Assembly: GCA_012031335.1 (NCBI GenBank) | Contig: JAAUTT010000247.1 | Span: forward strand, 1-6,668 | DNA from: Bacteroidales bacterium | GTDB lineage: Bacteria; Bacteroidota; Bacteroidia; Bacteroidales; JAAUTT01 | Direction of reading: 5' to 3' | Length of the DNA stretch: 6,668 nucleotides | Part shown: positions 1 to 6,668 of the stretch, in pieces | Numbering within the stretch: the first letter of the stretch is position 1 | How the letters are laid out: the number at the start of each line of letters is the position of its first letter | Notes under the pieces: generated by a model | Seen by the model: the letters and a program-made list of their open reading frames with translations, nothing else | Told to the model about the DNA's origin: nothing | The model's database searches: none | Position numbers and translations under genes: made by a program

Positions 1-1
1 C

Positions 2-574
2 GCAAGAGATTCATCATTTATTATAACCTATATAATAAAAAACATTTCGAACGAAGATAAATCGGTGGGTCCATGGGAAGTAACCCGAAGAATTGCCGGT
101 GGCGTAAGTTTTTTTCCCGCGGGTCCCGATAGTGCCATAATGAAAAAAAGTAATCTGCCAGGTGTTACCGTAAAAGATGGGATAGTTTGGTTTGAATACG
201 ATGCAAACAAAATTACAGCCGATTCCAAGCTTTTTGCACTCGCAAGCGAAGGCTGGCTTGCCAATGTAAAAGACTCGGTATTATTTCTGAAAACATTTTC
301 GGATATCCCCGATTCGCAATTAGCTCCTGGTCAGGGCGAAATAGAAATATACGCCAATAAGGAAAAGCAGTATATCGAACTCGAAAACCACGGCGAATAC
401 ATGTCGCTTTTCCCCGGAGATTCCATAACATATAAAATGAAATGGACCATCAAAACTATACCTGCCAATATCGACAAGTCTCCGGGAAGTCAACAGCTGG
501 TCGAGTGGGTGCGTAAAGTGGCCTTTAAAAATAAATTTAACCTCAAGAATGCGCTCCTAAATTCCGAAGATTAA
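2..574 (+). CDS. DUF4380-like (mutarotase-fold) protein, 5' end missing
   Basis: The reading frame is open from the left edge (first full codon at base 2) to a TAA at 572-574, so about 190 C-terminal residues are visible and the true start lies outside. A GTG at 65 could be mistaken for the start, but the frame before it reads like normal protein (FIITYIIKNIS). The pattern of a beta-strand with 'Y.I.N.S', then GPWEVTR, GGVSFFP, and later an ENHGEY..LFPGDS..YKMKW segment is what I recall from DUF4380 proteins, which are predicted to have a galactose-mutarotase-like beta-sandwich fold. The function of that family is not established; a carbohydrate-related role is inferred. No frame break is seen in the visible part. 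Assignment is from memory of family motifs, and another mutarotase-fold family is possible. Confidence 0.6.
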   Translation, partial: ARDSSFIITYIIKNISNEDKSVGPWEVTRRIAGGVSFFPAGPDSAIMKKSNLPGVTVKDGIVWFEYDANKITADSKLFALASEGWLANVKDSVLFLKTFSDIPDSQLAPGQGEIEIYANKEKQYIELENHGEYMSLFPGDSITYKMKWTIKTIPANIDKSPGSQQLVEWVRKVAFKNKFNLKNALLNSED

Positions 575-585
575 TTCAATCCATT

Positions 586-619
586 TTTGGCTACCAGGGA
601 AACGGTTGCAATATCTTTG
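586..619 (+). promoter_or_regulatory. Candidate Bacteroidota promoter for the DUF4038 gene
   Basis: A TATCTTTG at 612-619 matches the Bacteroidota -7 consensus TAnnTTTG exactly, and a TTTG at 586-589 can serve as the -33 element with a 22-base spacer, slightly longer than usual. It lies in the 61-base gap after the DUF4380-like gene and ends 16 bases before the ATG at 636, implying a very short leader. Confidence 0.5.
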
Positions 620-635
620 TTTGGAAAAAAACTGA

Positions 636-1766
636 ATGCTTAAACAAGCTAAATATCTGCTCATAATATTTACGCTAATACTGAGTTATATTCAGCTTAG
701 CGGACAAACTTTCCCTTTAAAAATCAGCGAAAACGGGAAATATCTGATAACAAAAAAAGGGCCCCTTCTTTTTGAATGCAACAACCTACCATTTACAATC
801 CGAAACGCACGAAAAAATAACCTTTCACTAAACCGATTCGGAAATTATGGTTTTAATGCCATTGTTCCGGATGTTCATTTTCCGGAACCGAACAATAACA
901 AGGATTAACCAAAAAAAACAAAGCTTTTAACAAACAAATACGCCAGTTAAAGAGGTTAACACGCGAAGCAGCCATCATGCATATGGCAGTTTTGATCCCC
1001 ATACCTCCTGATACAAATTCAGTAACTGACACTGTCATTTTAGCCGCTTATCCTTATTACTATAACCAACTAAAACAGCAGCTTAAGCAATTTAAAAATA
1101 TTATCTGGATTTATCCTGCCGATATTCATAGAGACACAGTGGCAAATAATCCCAAACAGCTAAACTTCAAAATTGTACCAGATAAAACAACTAACAGCAG
1201 TGGTGATAATTTAATAACTATCCACGATAATGATATTCCGGCTAAAAACCATTCCCAACCGGCATTTTTTTATCTCAGTACACCTCAAACTATAACTGAC
1301 AGTGTAAAGTATGAAATAAGAAAAAAGGCATATACTAAATTTTTAAATGGGGCAGCAGGGTTTATACTTGTTCAGCCCGTGCATCGCTCAGTTAGCCACT
1401 CGGGCTATAATCTTTACAACCCTGTATCCGTTTATTTAAAGCAATTGAAAACCATTTTCGACACACTTTCCTGGCAGAATCTGCAATCGGGAAATATCAA
1501 CATTACTGACACCCGAAAAAACCCGGTTGCCTGTTACCGCCATGAAACCGGATTCCTCCTTAACTGTAATATACCTGCCTTCATTTACAAGCTTTACAAT
1601 TGATTTATCCGGTTTCAGATCACCCTTAAGAACAACCTGGATAAATCCGGTATCAGGAAAATCGTACAAGGGAAAGGCATTTCCGGCGAATTATCCTCAA
1701 ATATTTTTTCCACCGGTTACTGAAGAAAATAAAGACTGGCTTCTGATTATTCAAATGAAACCCTAA
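636..1766 (+). CDS. Secreted divergent DUF4038 (GH140-like) protein with C-terminal collagen-binding-like domain, two frameshifts
   Basis: One gene is spread over three frames: 636 to about 903, about 903 to 1555, and about 1555 to the TAA at 1764-1766. Restoring one G in the GG at 902-903 (NNNKGLTKK) and removing one T from 1553-1554 (HETGSSLTV) gives a continuous protein of about 376 residues. Residues 1-23 form a signal peptide (hydrophobic core, likely cleavage at LSG/Q). Next comes a DUF4038-like start, 'LKISENGKYLI', then 'YGFNAI', and 'NIIWIYPADI' near residues 155-164, the equivalent of the NIIW..GGD motif of DUF4038/GH140 glycosidases. The last 80 residues, with TWINPVSGKSY near 335 and a final 'FFPPVTEENKDWLLII', match the putative collagen-binding domain (PF12904 type) that usually ends such proteins. 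The usual GDTAW segment is replaced by CNNLPF and I cannot find the D.EP.YE-like segment, so catalytic activity is doubtful. True pseudogene or sequencing error cannot be separated here. Confidence 0.65.
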
Positions 1767-1810
1767 CCTTATAGTAACATCCCTTTTAAATTATATTGCT
1801 CAATTTTGTA

Positions 1811-1818
1811 TACATTTG
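1811..1818 (+). promoter_or_regulatory. Candidate -7 element for the ferritin/VIT1 gene
   Basis: TACATTTG fits TAnnTTTG and ends 21 bases before the ATG at 1840, in the 73-base gap after the DUF4038 gene. The -33 region is only a TTTT run (1784-1787), so the upstream half is weak. Confidence 0.4.
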
Positions 1819-1839
1819 ATATAAAATTTTCAGTTATCA

Positions 1840-2715
1840 ATGAAAGTCACCCTGGACAAATCCCTTGTCAAACAACTTTGTGTGTTTCAAAAGAATGAAA
1901 TAACCGAATCGGTAATTTATACAAAACTCGCAAAAGCCGAAAAAAAACGCCCATAACGCATCTATCCTTGCAAGAATAGCAGTGGAAGAAAACAGTCATT
2001 ATGAGTTTCTGAAAATCTATACACAAAAACACTTTGAGCCCAATTGGATTAAGGTTTTCTATTTCTTTATCATATCGCGGGTATTAGGCCTGACCTTTGG
2101 GATCAAGCTTCTCGAAAAAGGTGAAGCACATGCTCAAAAAAGCTATAGCGATTATTTAACCTATGTTCCAGGTTTAAAAAACATAATTGAAGATGAAGAT
2201 AAGCATGAACAGGAGCTTATAGCTATGATTGAAGAAGAAAGGCTTAATTATGTCGGATCAATTGTTCTGGGCCTGAACGATGCACTGGTGGAACTTACCG
2301 GCGCCCTGGCAGGATTCACACTGGCTTTAAGCAATACAAGAGTTATAGCATTAGCCGGACTTATAACAGGGATAGCCGCTTCCTTTTCCATGGCTGCATC
2401 CGGCTATCTTTCGAAAAATCGGAAAACGACCCCACAGCCTTAAAATCTGCTTTTTATACAGGAATTGCTTATATATTAACTGTGGCTCTTTTGATTTTCC
2501 CTTATATGATTATTGACAACATATTTATTTGCCTTGCCTTAACTCTTAGCATAGCTATACTAATCATTTTATTTTTTAATTATTACATCTCAATTGCCAA
2601 GGATTTGCCGTTTAAAAAGAGGTTTCTCGAAATGGCTGCTATCAGTTTAGGTGTATCGGCTATAACTTTTGGTATAGGGTTTCTGTTGAGAAAATTTGCA
2701 GGAATTGACATTTAA
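1840..2715 (+). CDS. Ferritin-like domain fused to VIT1/CCC1-type transporter, two frameshifts
   Basis: Translation starts at ATG 1840 (MKVTLDKSLVKQL), changes frame in the 8-A run at 1940-1947 (one A too many), and changes back at the 5-A run 2414-2418 (one A too few), ending at TAA 2713-2715. The repaired protein has 291 residues. Residues 1 to about 127 are a rubrerythrin/ferritin-like four-helix domain with di-metal ligand candidates E20, E50 and H53 (EENSH), E92 or E95, and E119 and H122 (EDKH). From about residue 137 there is a VIT1/CCC1 membrane domain with GLNDALVELTGALAGF (144-159), SMAASGYLS, and about five hydrophobic helices. In known relatives such as MbfA the ferritin-like part binds or oxidises iron and the membrane part exports iron or manganese; that role is inferred here. 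Without repair only a 38-residue peptide and two fragments would be made (one from the GTG at 1982, ending at 2443; the last from about 2482). Confidence 0.8.
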
Positions 2716-2791
2716 CAGAAGTGATATCATACTTTTTCATGAATTTTTTATCAATAAAAAGGGGTTAATTTTAATTTTTTTATTTTTTGCT

Positions 2792-2799
2792 TATATTTG
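2792..2799 (+). promoter_or_regulatory. Candidate -7 element for the cmk-ispH-pfkA unit
   Basis: TATATTTG is an exact TAnnTTTG match and ends 16 bases before the cmk ATG. The region about 20 bases upstream is T-rich without a clear TTG, so the -33 element is poor. It sits in the 100-base gap after the VIT1 gene and would drive the housekeeping cluster from a leader of about ten bases. Confidence 0.45.
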
Positions 2800-2815
2800 C
2801 AGTATAATTTTCGAT

Positions 2816-3505
2816 ATGATAAACAAAAAATTGGTTATTGCAATTGACGGTTTTTCTTCCTGTGGTAAAAGTACTTTTGCTAAAGCAATAGCCCGAAAAC
2901 TAGGATATATCTTTATTGATTCAGGTGCTATGTATCGCGCCGTAACACTTTTCTCTCTCCGGAATAATTTCTTTATAGGCGACATTCCCGATTCAACCAA
3001 ACTAATTGCTTCCCTCGAAAATCTAAAAATAAATTTCAGTTTCAATTCGCTGTTATCCCTAAACGAGACCTGGTTAAACGGCGAAAATGTTGAAAAAGAA
3101 ATTCGTGGCATAGAAGTTTCCAACCATGTAAGTGCTGTAAGTCAGGTAAAAGAGGTACGTCAAAAGCTTGTGGCATTGCAGCAGGAAATGGGCAAAACAG
3201 GTGGAATTGTAATGGATGGACGCGATATAGGAACAGTGGTGTTTCCCGATGCCGATATCAAACTTTTCATGACCGCCAGTCCTGATGTAAGGGCACAGCG
3301 CCGATACCTTGAACTTAAAGAAAAAGGTACCGAAGTTCCGCTATCAGAAATTAAAGAAAATATAGAGAAAAGGGACTTCCTGGATCAAAACAGGGATGAA
3401 AGTCCATTACGAAAAGCCGATGATGCCATATTACTCGACAACAGCAACATGACACCAGATCAGCAGATGGAATGGTTTATGGACATATTTAAAAGAATCG
3501 GATAA
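2816..3505 (+). CDS. cmk: Cytidylate kinase
   Basis: The product phosphorylates CMP and dCMP to the diphosphates with ATP, in the cytoplasm, feeding CTP and dCTP pools. From ATG 2816 it is 229 residues, the normal size. It shows the P-loop GFSSCGKST at 12-20, the substrate-site motif DSGAMYRA at 35-42, and the signature DGRDIGTVVFP from residue 134, followed by the lid region (RAQRRYLELKEKG) and NIEKRDFLDQNRDESPL, where the RD and R..SPL residues contact CMP. The frame is also open from an ATG-like start at 2696, but that would add a hydrophobic stretch encoded by the AT-rich promoter region and is rejected. The TAA at 3503-3505 shares its last A with the ispH ATG (TAATG), indicating translational coupling. 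It is the only gene of the cluster with an intact frame. Confidence 0.95.
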   Translation: MINKKLVIAIDGFSSCGKSTFAKAIARKLGYIFIDSGAMYRAVTLFSLRNNFFIGDIPDSTKLIASLENLKINFSFNSLLSLNETWLNGENVEKEIRGIEVSNHVSAVSQVKEVRQKLVALQQEMGKTGGIVMDGRDIGTVVFPDADIKLFMTASPDVRAQRRYLELKEKGTEVPLSEIKENIEKRDFLDQNRDESPLRKADDAILLDNSNMTPDQQMEWFMDIFKRIG

Positions 3506-4432
3506 TGATTATTGATATAGAACCTCATTCGGGTTTTTGTGCAGGTGTGAAACGTGTTGTAAATCTCGCCGAAGATGAACTGAACGAAGGTAAAAAGCTT
3601 CAATGCCTGGGAGAGATAGTCCATAACACAGCCGAAGTGGAACGTTTAACGCATTCGGGCATGAACACCATAGGCCAGGAAGAAATTGGCAACATTTCGG
3701 ACTCTGATATTCTGATCCGTGCCCATGGGGAGCCGCCATCTACTTACAAAAAGCTTATGGGAGGCAACAACAGAATAATCGACGGAACTTGCCCTGTTGT
3801 TCTTCATGTTCAGAAAAAAGTTAAAGATGCATATAACAAAGCCATTCAGGAAAACGGGAAAGTTATTATTTATGGTAAGGCTACTCACCCTGAAGTTATT
3901 GGATTGCTGGGGCAGATAAACAACGATGGTCTGGCGGTAACCAGCCTGGAAGAACTTGCATCAACCGATTTCTCCAAACCTGTTTACCTGTTTTCGCAAA
4001 CAACTATGCCAGCGGAGGGATACAAAGAGCTGGGAGTGTATATACGTAAACGCATGAATGCATTTTTTGCCCCCAGAGAAGAGCCTTTGCATATTTTCGA
4101 TACTATTTGCCGGCAGGTCTCCAATCGGGTACCTCAACTGAGGGAATTTGCCGGTAAATACGATGTTATCATTTTTGTTGGTGGGGCAAAAAAGCTCCAA
4201 TGGTAAGGTATTATTCCAGGCATGTCTCCAACAGAATAAAAAAAGCTATTTTGTCTCGGAACCCGAAATGTTAAAGACAGATTGGTTTACCAATGCCAAA
4301 TCAACAGGAATTTGCGGGGCAACATCTACCCCGGTTTGGCAAATGGAGAATATCAGAAATGAAATAATTCATCTTCTGGCTGAAAAAAAAGGCCCGAATG
4401 AACTTACAAAACACATTTTATCATTAAATTAG
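3505..4432 (+). CDS. ispH: 4-hydroxy-3-methylbut-2-enyl diphosphate reductase (IspH/LytB), one frameshift
   Basis: IspH carries out the last step of the MEP pathway, reducing HMBPP to IPP and DMAPP with a 4Fe-4S cluster. The three cluster cysteines are visible: C12 (HSGFCAGVKR), C96 (DGTCPVV) and C202 (DTICRQV). Substrate-site histidines H40, H74 (AHGEPP) and H128 (ATHPEV) are also present. The first frame stops at 4206 after 'FVGGAKKLQW'. The next frame continues with QKSSNGKVLF, then STGICGATSTPVW, to the TAG at 4430-4432. Removing one G from the GGGG at 4183-4186 gives one protein of 308 residues with the expected SSNGK motif across the junction. As written, the product would lose the C-terminal substrate-binding part, including the SSN residues, and should be inactive. 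The gene overlaps cmk by one base and precedes pfkA by 29 bases. A sequencing error is more likely than loss of an essential enzyme. Confidence 0.93.
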
Positions 4433-4449
4433 AATAAGTTAGTATTTAA

Positions 4450-5438
<989 letters not shown>

Positions 5439-5465
5439 CCCGGCTGTTTAGGCTGCAATATTTTA

Positions 5466-5526
5466 CATCAAACCTAATAACAAACCATTGGTAATGTTTT
5501 GTTATTAGTTTGATGGGTTTATTTTT
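5466..5526 (+). terminator. Hairpin terminator after pfkA
   Basis: CATCAAA (5466-5472) pairs with TTTGATG (5509-5515), and CTAATAACAAA (5474-5484) pairs with TTTGTTATTAG (5498-5508), leaving C5473 as a single bulge. This is an 18-bp stem with a loop of about 13 bases. It is followed by GGG and then a T-rich tail (TTTATTTTT, 5518-5526). It starts 28 bases after the pfkA stop and closes the cmk-ispH-pfkA unit. The stem is AT-rich, so efficiency is uncertain. Confidence 0.7.
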
Positions 5527-5527
5527 G
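5498..5527 (+). promoter_or_regulatory. Candidate priA promoter overlapping the terminator
   Basis: TATTTTTG at 5520-5527 fits the TAnnTTTG -7 consensus, and TTTG at 5498-5501 is a possible -33 element with an 18-base spacer. The -33 half lies inside the right arm of the pfkA terminator stem. The predicted leader to the priA ATG is about 40 bases. T-rich terminator tails can mimic this motif, so support is moderate. Confidence 0.4.
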
Positions 5528-5574
5528 ATCTCTTTCCTGCAGTTCAAAATGCTGTAGTCTAAACTCAAGCAAAA

Positions 5575-6668
5575 ATGTTTGCCGAACTTATTTTTCCCTT
5601 TGCTCTTCCTCAGGTTTTTACCTATGCGGTTCCGGACGAATTCCAGGCGGAACTGAAACCTGGCATGAGAGTAGCGGTGCAGTTTGGTGCCCGGCGCATG
5701 TATTCGGCTTTGGTACTTAATATCCATTTTAATCCGCCTTCTGATTACGAAACAAAACCCATACTTGCAGTCCTCGACAGTTATCCTGTAGTTACACCGG
5801 AACAGTTCGACTTTTGGAAATGGCTCTCCACCTACTATTTATGCACACTCGGCGAAGTAATGAAAGCCGCCTTACCGGCAGGTCTTAAACTCGAAAGTGA
5901 AACAAGGCTCTTAATAAATCCTGATTTTGAAAAGTATGAAACGATATCAGAGAAAGAATCTGCTGTTCTTACAGTGCTGGAAGAAAAAAACTCTCTCACA
6001 ATCAGCGAAATTGCCAAAGTGTACAACAAACGTGATTTGCTGGGTATTATTAAATCGCTTATTGATAAAGAAGCTGTTTTTGCCGAAGAGCATCTCCGGG
6101 AAGGCTATAAGCCTAAACTTATTACCCATGTAAGGCTTAATACCGAGTTTCTATCGGATGAAAAAATGAATGCCGTGCTTGACTCGTTGAAACGGGCTCC
6201 CAAACAACTGCTTCTTTTGCAATTCTTTTTGCAGCTAAATGCTTTCGAAGAAGCGAAAAATTCGGAATTTGAAAAAAGAGAACTCATTAAATCTTCGGGA
6301 TCTACAGCCGATGCGCTTCAAGCGCTTGTTAAAAAAGGAATTTTTGGACTTACGGTGCGGGAAATCTCCCCTAAATCAGTATCGGAATTTACTCCTGATG
6401 ATTTAAAACCATTAAATGAACCTCAACAAAAAGCAAAGGAAGAAATTAAACAATATATTGATAAAAAAGGCATTGTTCTTTTACATGGAGTCACCTCAAG
6501 TGGTAAAACTGAAATCTATTTTCATCTCATTGCCGAAGAAATAGCCAAAAACAATCAGGTTCTTTATCTTTTACCCGAAATTGCACTCACAGCTCAAATG
6601 ATCAACCGGCTCACCGAAACCTTTGGCAACTGCGTGGGCATTTATCATTCGAAATACTCCGACACCGA
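5575..6668 (+). CDS. priA: Primosomal replication-restart helicase PriA, 3' end missing
   Basis: PriA recognises stalled or repaired forks, unwinds lagging-strand DNA 3' to 5', and starts reloading of the replicative helicase. The frame opens at ATG 5575 (MFAELIFPFALPQVFTY, typical of the PriA start) and stays open to the window edge, giving 364 of the roughly 800 residues expected. Residues 1 to about 105 form the 3'-DNA-end binding domain (LKPGMRVAVQFG..R, WLSTYYLC.LGEV). A winged-helix segment follows, with 'SEKESAVLTVLEE' and 'ISEIAKVYN', and then the helicase domain begins. The Walker A motif GVTSSGKT is at 305-312 and the motif LLPEIALTAQM at 332-342. The DEAH box, zinc-binding cysteines and second helicase lobe lie beyond the window. 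No frame break is seen in this part. The gene follows the pfkA terminator and is probably transcribed separately. Confidence 0.95.
   Translation, partial: MFAELIFPFALPQVFTYAVPDEFQAELKPGMRVAVQFGARRMYSALVLNIHFNPPSDYETKPILAVLDSYPVVTPEQFDFWKWLSTYYLCTLGEVMKAALPAGLKLESETRLLINPDFEKYETISEKESAVLTVLEEKNSLTISEIAKVYNKRDLLGIIKSLIDKEAVFAEEHLREGYKPKLITHVRLNTEFLSDEKMNAVLDSLKRAPKQLLLLQFFLQLNAFEEAKNSEFEKRELIKSSGSTADALQALVKKGIFGLTVREISPKSVSEFTPDDLKPLNEPQQKAKEEIKQYIDKKGIVLLHGVTSSGKTEIYFHLIAEEIAKNNQVLYLLPEIALTAQMINRLTETFGNCVGIYHSKYSDT

Noticed and set aside
977..1603. An independent 208-residue gene starting at ATG 977.
   Set aside because: The frame is already open upstream from 899 and continues the DUF4038 sequence in register with the preceding fragment, so it is the middle of a frameshifted gene.
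2745..2760. Inverted repeat TTTTTAT-CA-ATAAAAA after the VIT1 gene, considered as a terminator.
   Set aside because: It has only seven A/T pairs, a two-base spacer and no T tail, so it is probably chance in AT-rich DNA.
2696..2815. Longer cytidylate kinase with a hydrophobic N-terminal extension starting at 2696.
   Set aside because: The extension is low-complexity translation of an AT-rich intergenic region containing a promoter motif, it overlaps the end of the VIT1 gene, and the ATG at 2816 gives the standard kinase length with the P-loop at residue 12.
4148..4432. A separate small gene starting at ATG 4148.
   Set aside because: Its first residues overlap the in-frame IspH sequence, and from the SSNGK motif on it is the C-terminal part of IspH.

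Overview
The window looks like chromosomal DNA of a Bacteroidota bacterium, most likely class Bacteroidia (Bacteroidales or a relative). The evidence is the moderately AT-rich sequence, genes without Shine-Dalgarno sites, several TAnnTTTG -7 promoter elements of the Bacteroidota type, and the protein families present (DUF4380, a DUF4038/GH140-like protein, a ferritin-like/VIT1 fusion). All genes lie on the plus strand. No mobile element, CRISPR array, tRNA or rRNA gene was seen.

Layout. (1) 2-574 is the 3' end of a DUF4380-type, mutarotase-like gene. (2) 636-1766 is a secreted, divergent DUF4038 protein with a C-terminal putative collagen-binding domain, read in three frames. (3) 1840-2715 is a ferritin-like plus VIT1/CCC1 membrane protein, probably for iron or manganese handling, also read in three frames. 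(4) 2816-5438 is a housekeeping cluster: cytidylate kinase (cmk, intact), IspH (ispH/lytB, one frameshift) and ATP-dependent 6-phosphofructokinase (pfkA, one frameshift). A strong hairpin terminator follows. (5) 5575 to the right edge is the N-terminal half of primosomal helicase PriA, intact as far as it goes.

How the genes relate. The first two genes fit a carbohydrate-related neighbourhood. The cmk, ispH and pfkA genes serve separate core processes (CMP phosphorylation, isoprenoid precursor synthesis, glycolysis) but look co-transcribed: cmk and ispH share one base, ispH and pfkA are 29 bases apart, and the only clear terminator follows pfkA. PriA starts a new unit with its own candidate promoter.

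The most striking feature is technical or evolutionary rather than a new system. Four of the six genes are broken by six single-base indels, all in short mononucleotide runs, three gains and three losses. Each is repaired by one base, giving a full-length protein with conserved motifs on both sides. Because ispH and pfkA are normally indispensable, the simplest reading is uncorrected sequencing or consensus error, and I annotate each as one gene. I see no convincing previously undescribed system here.
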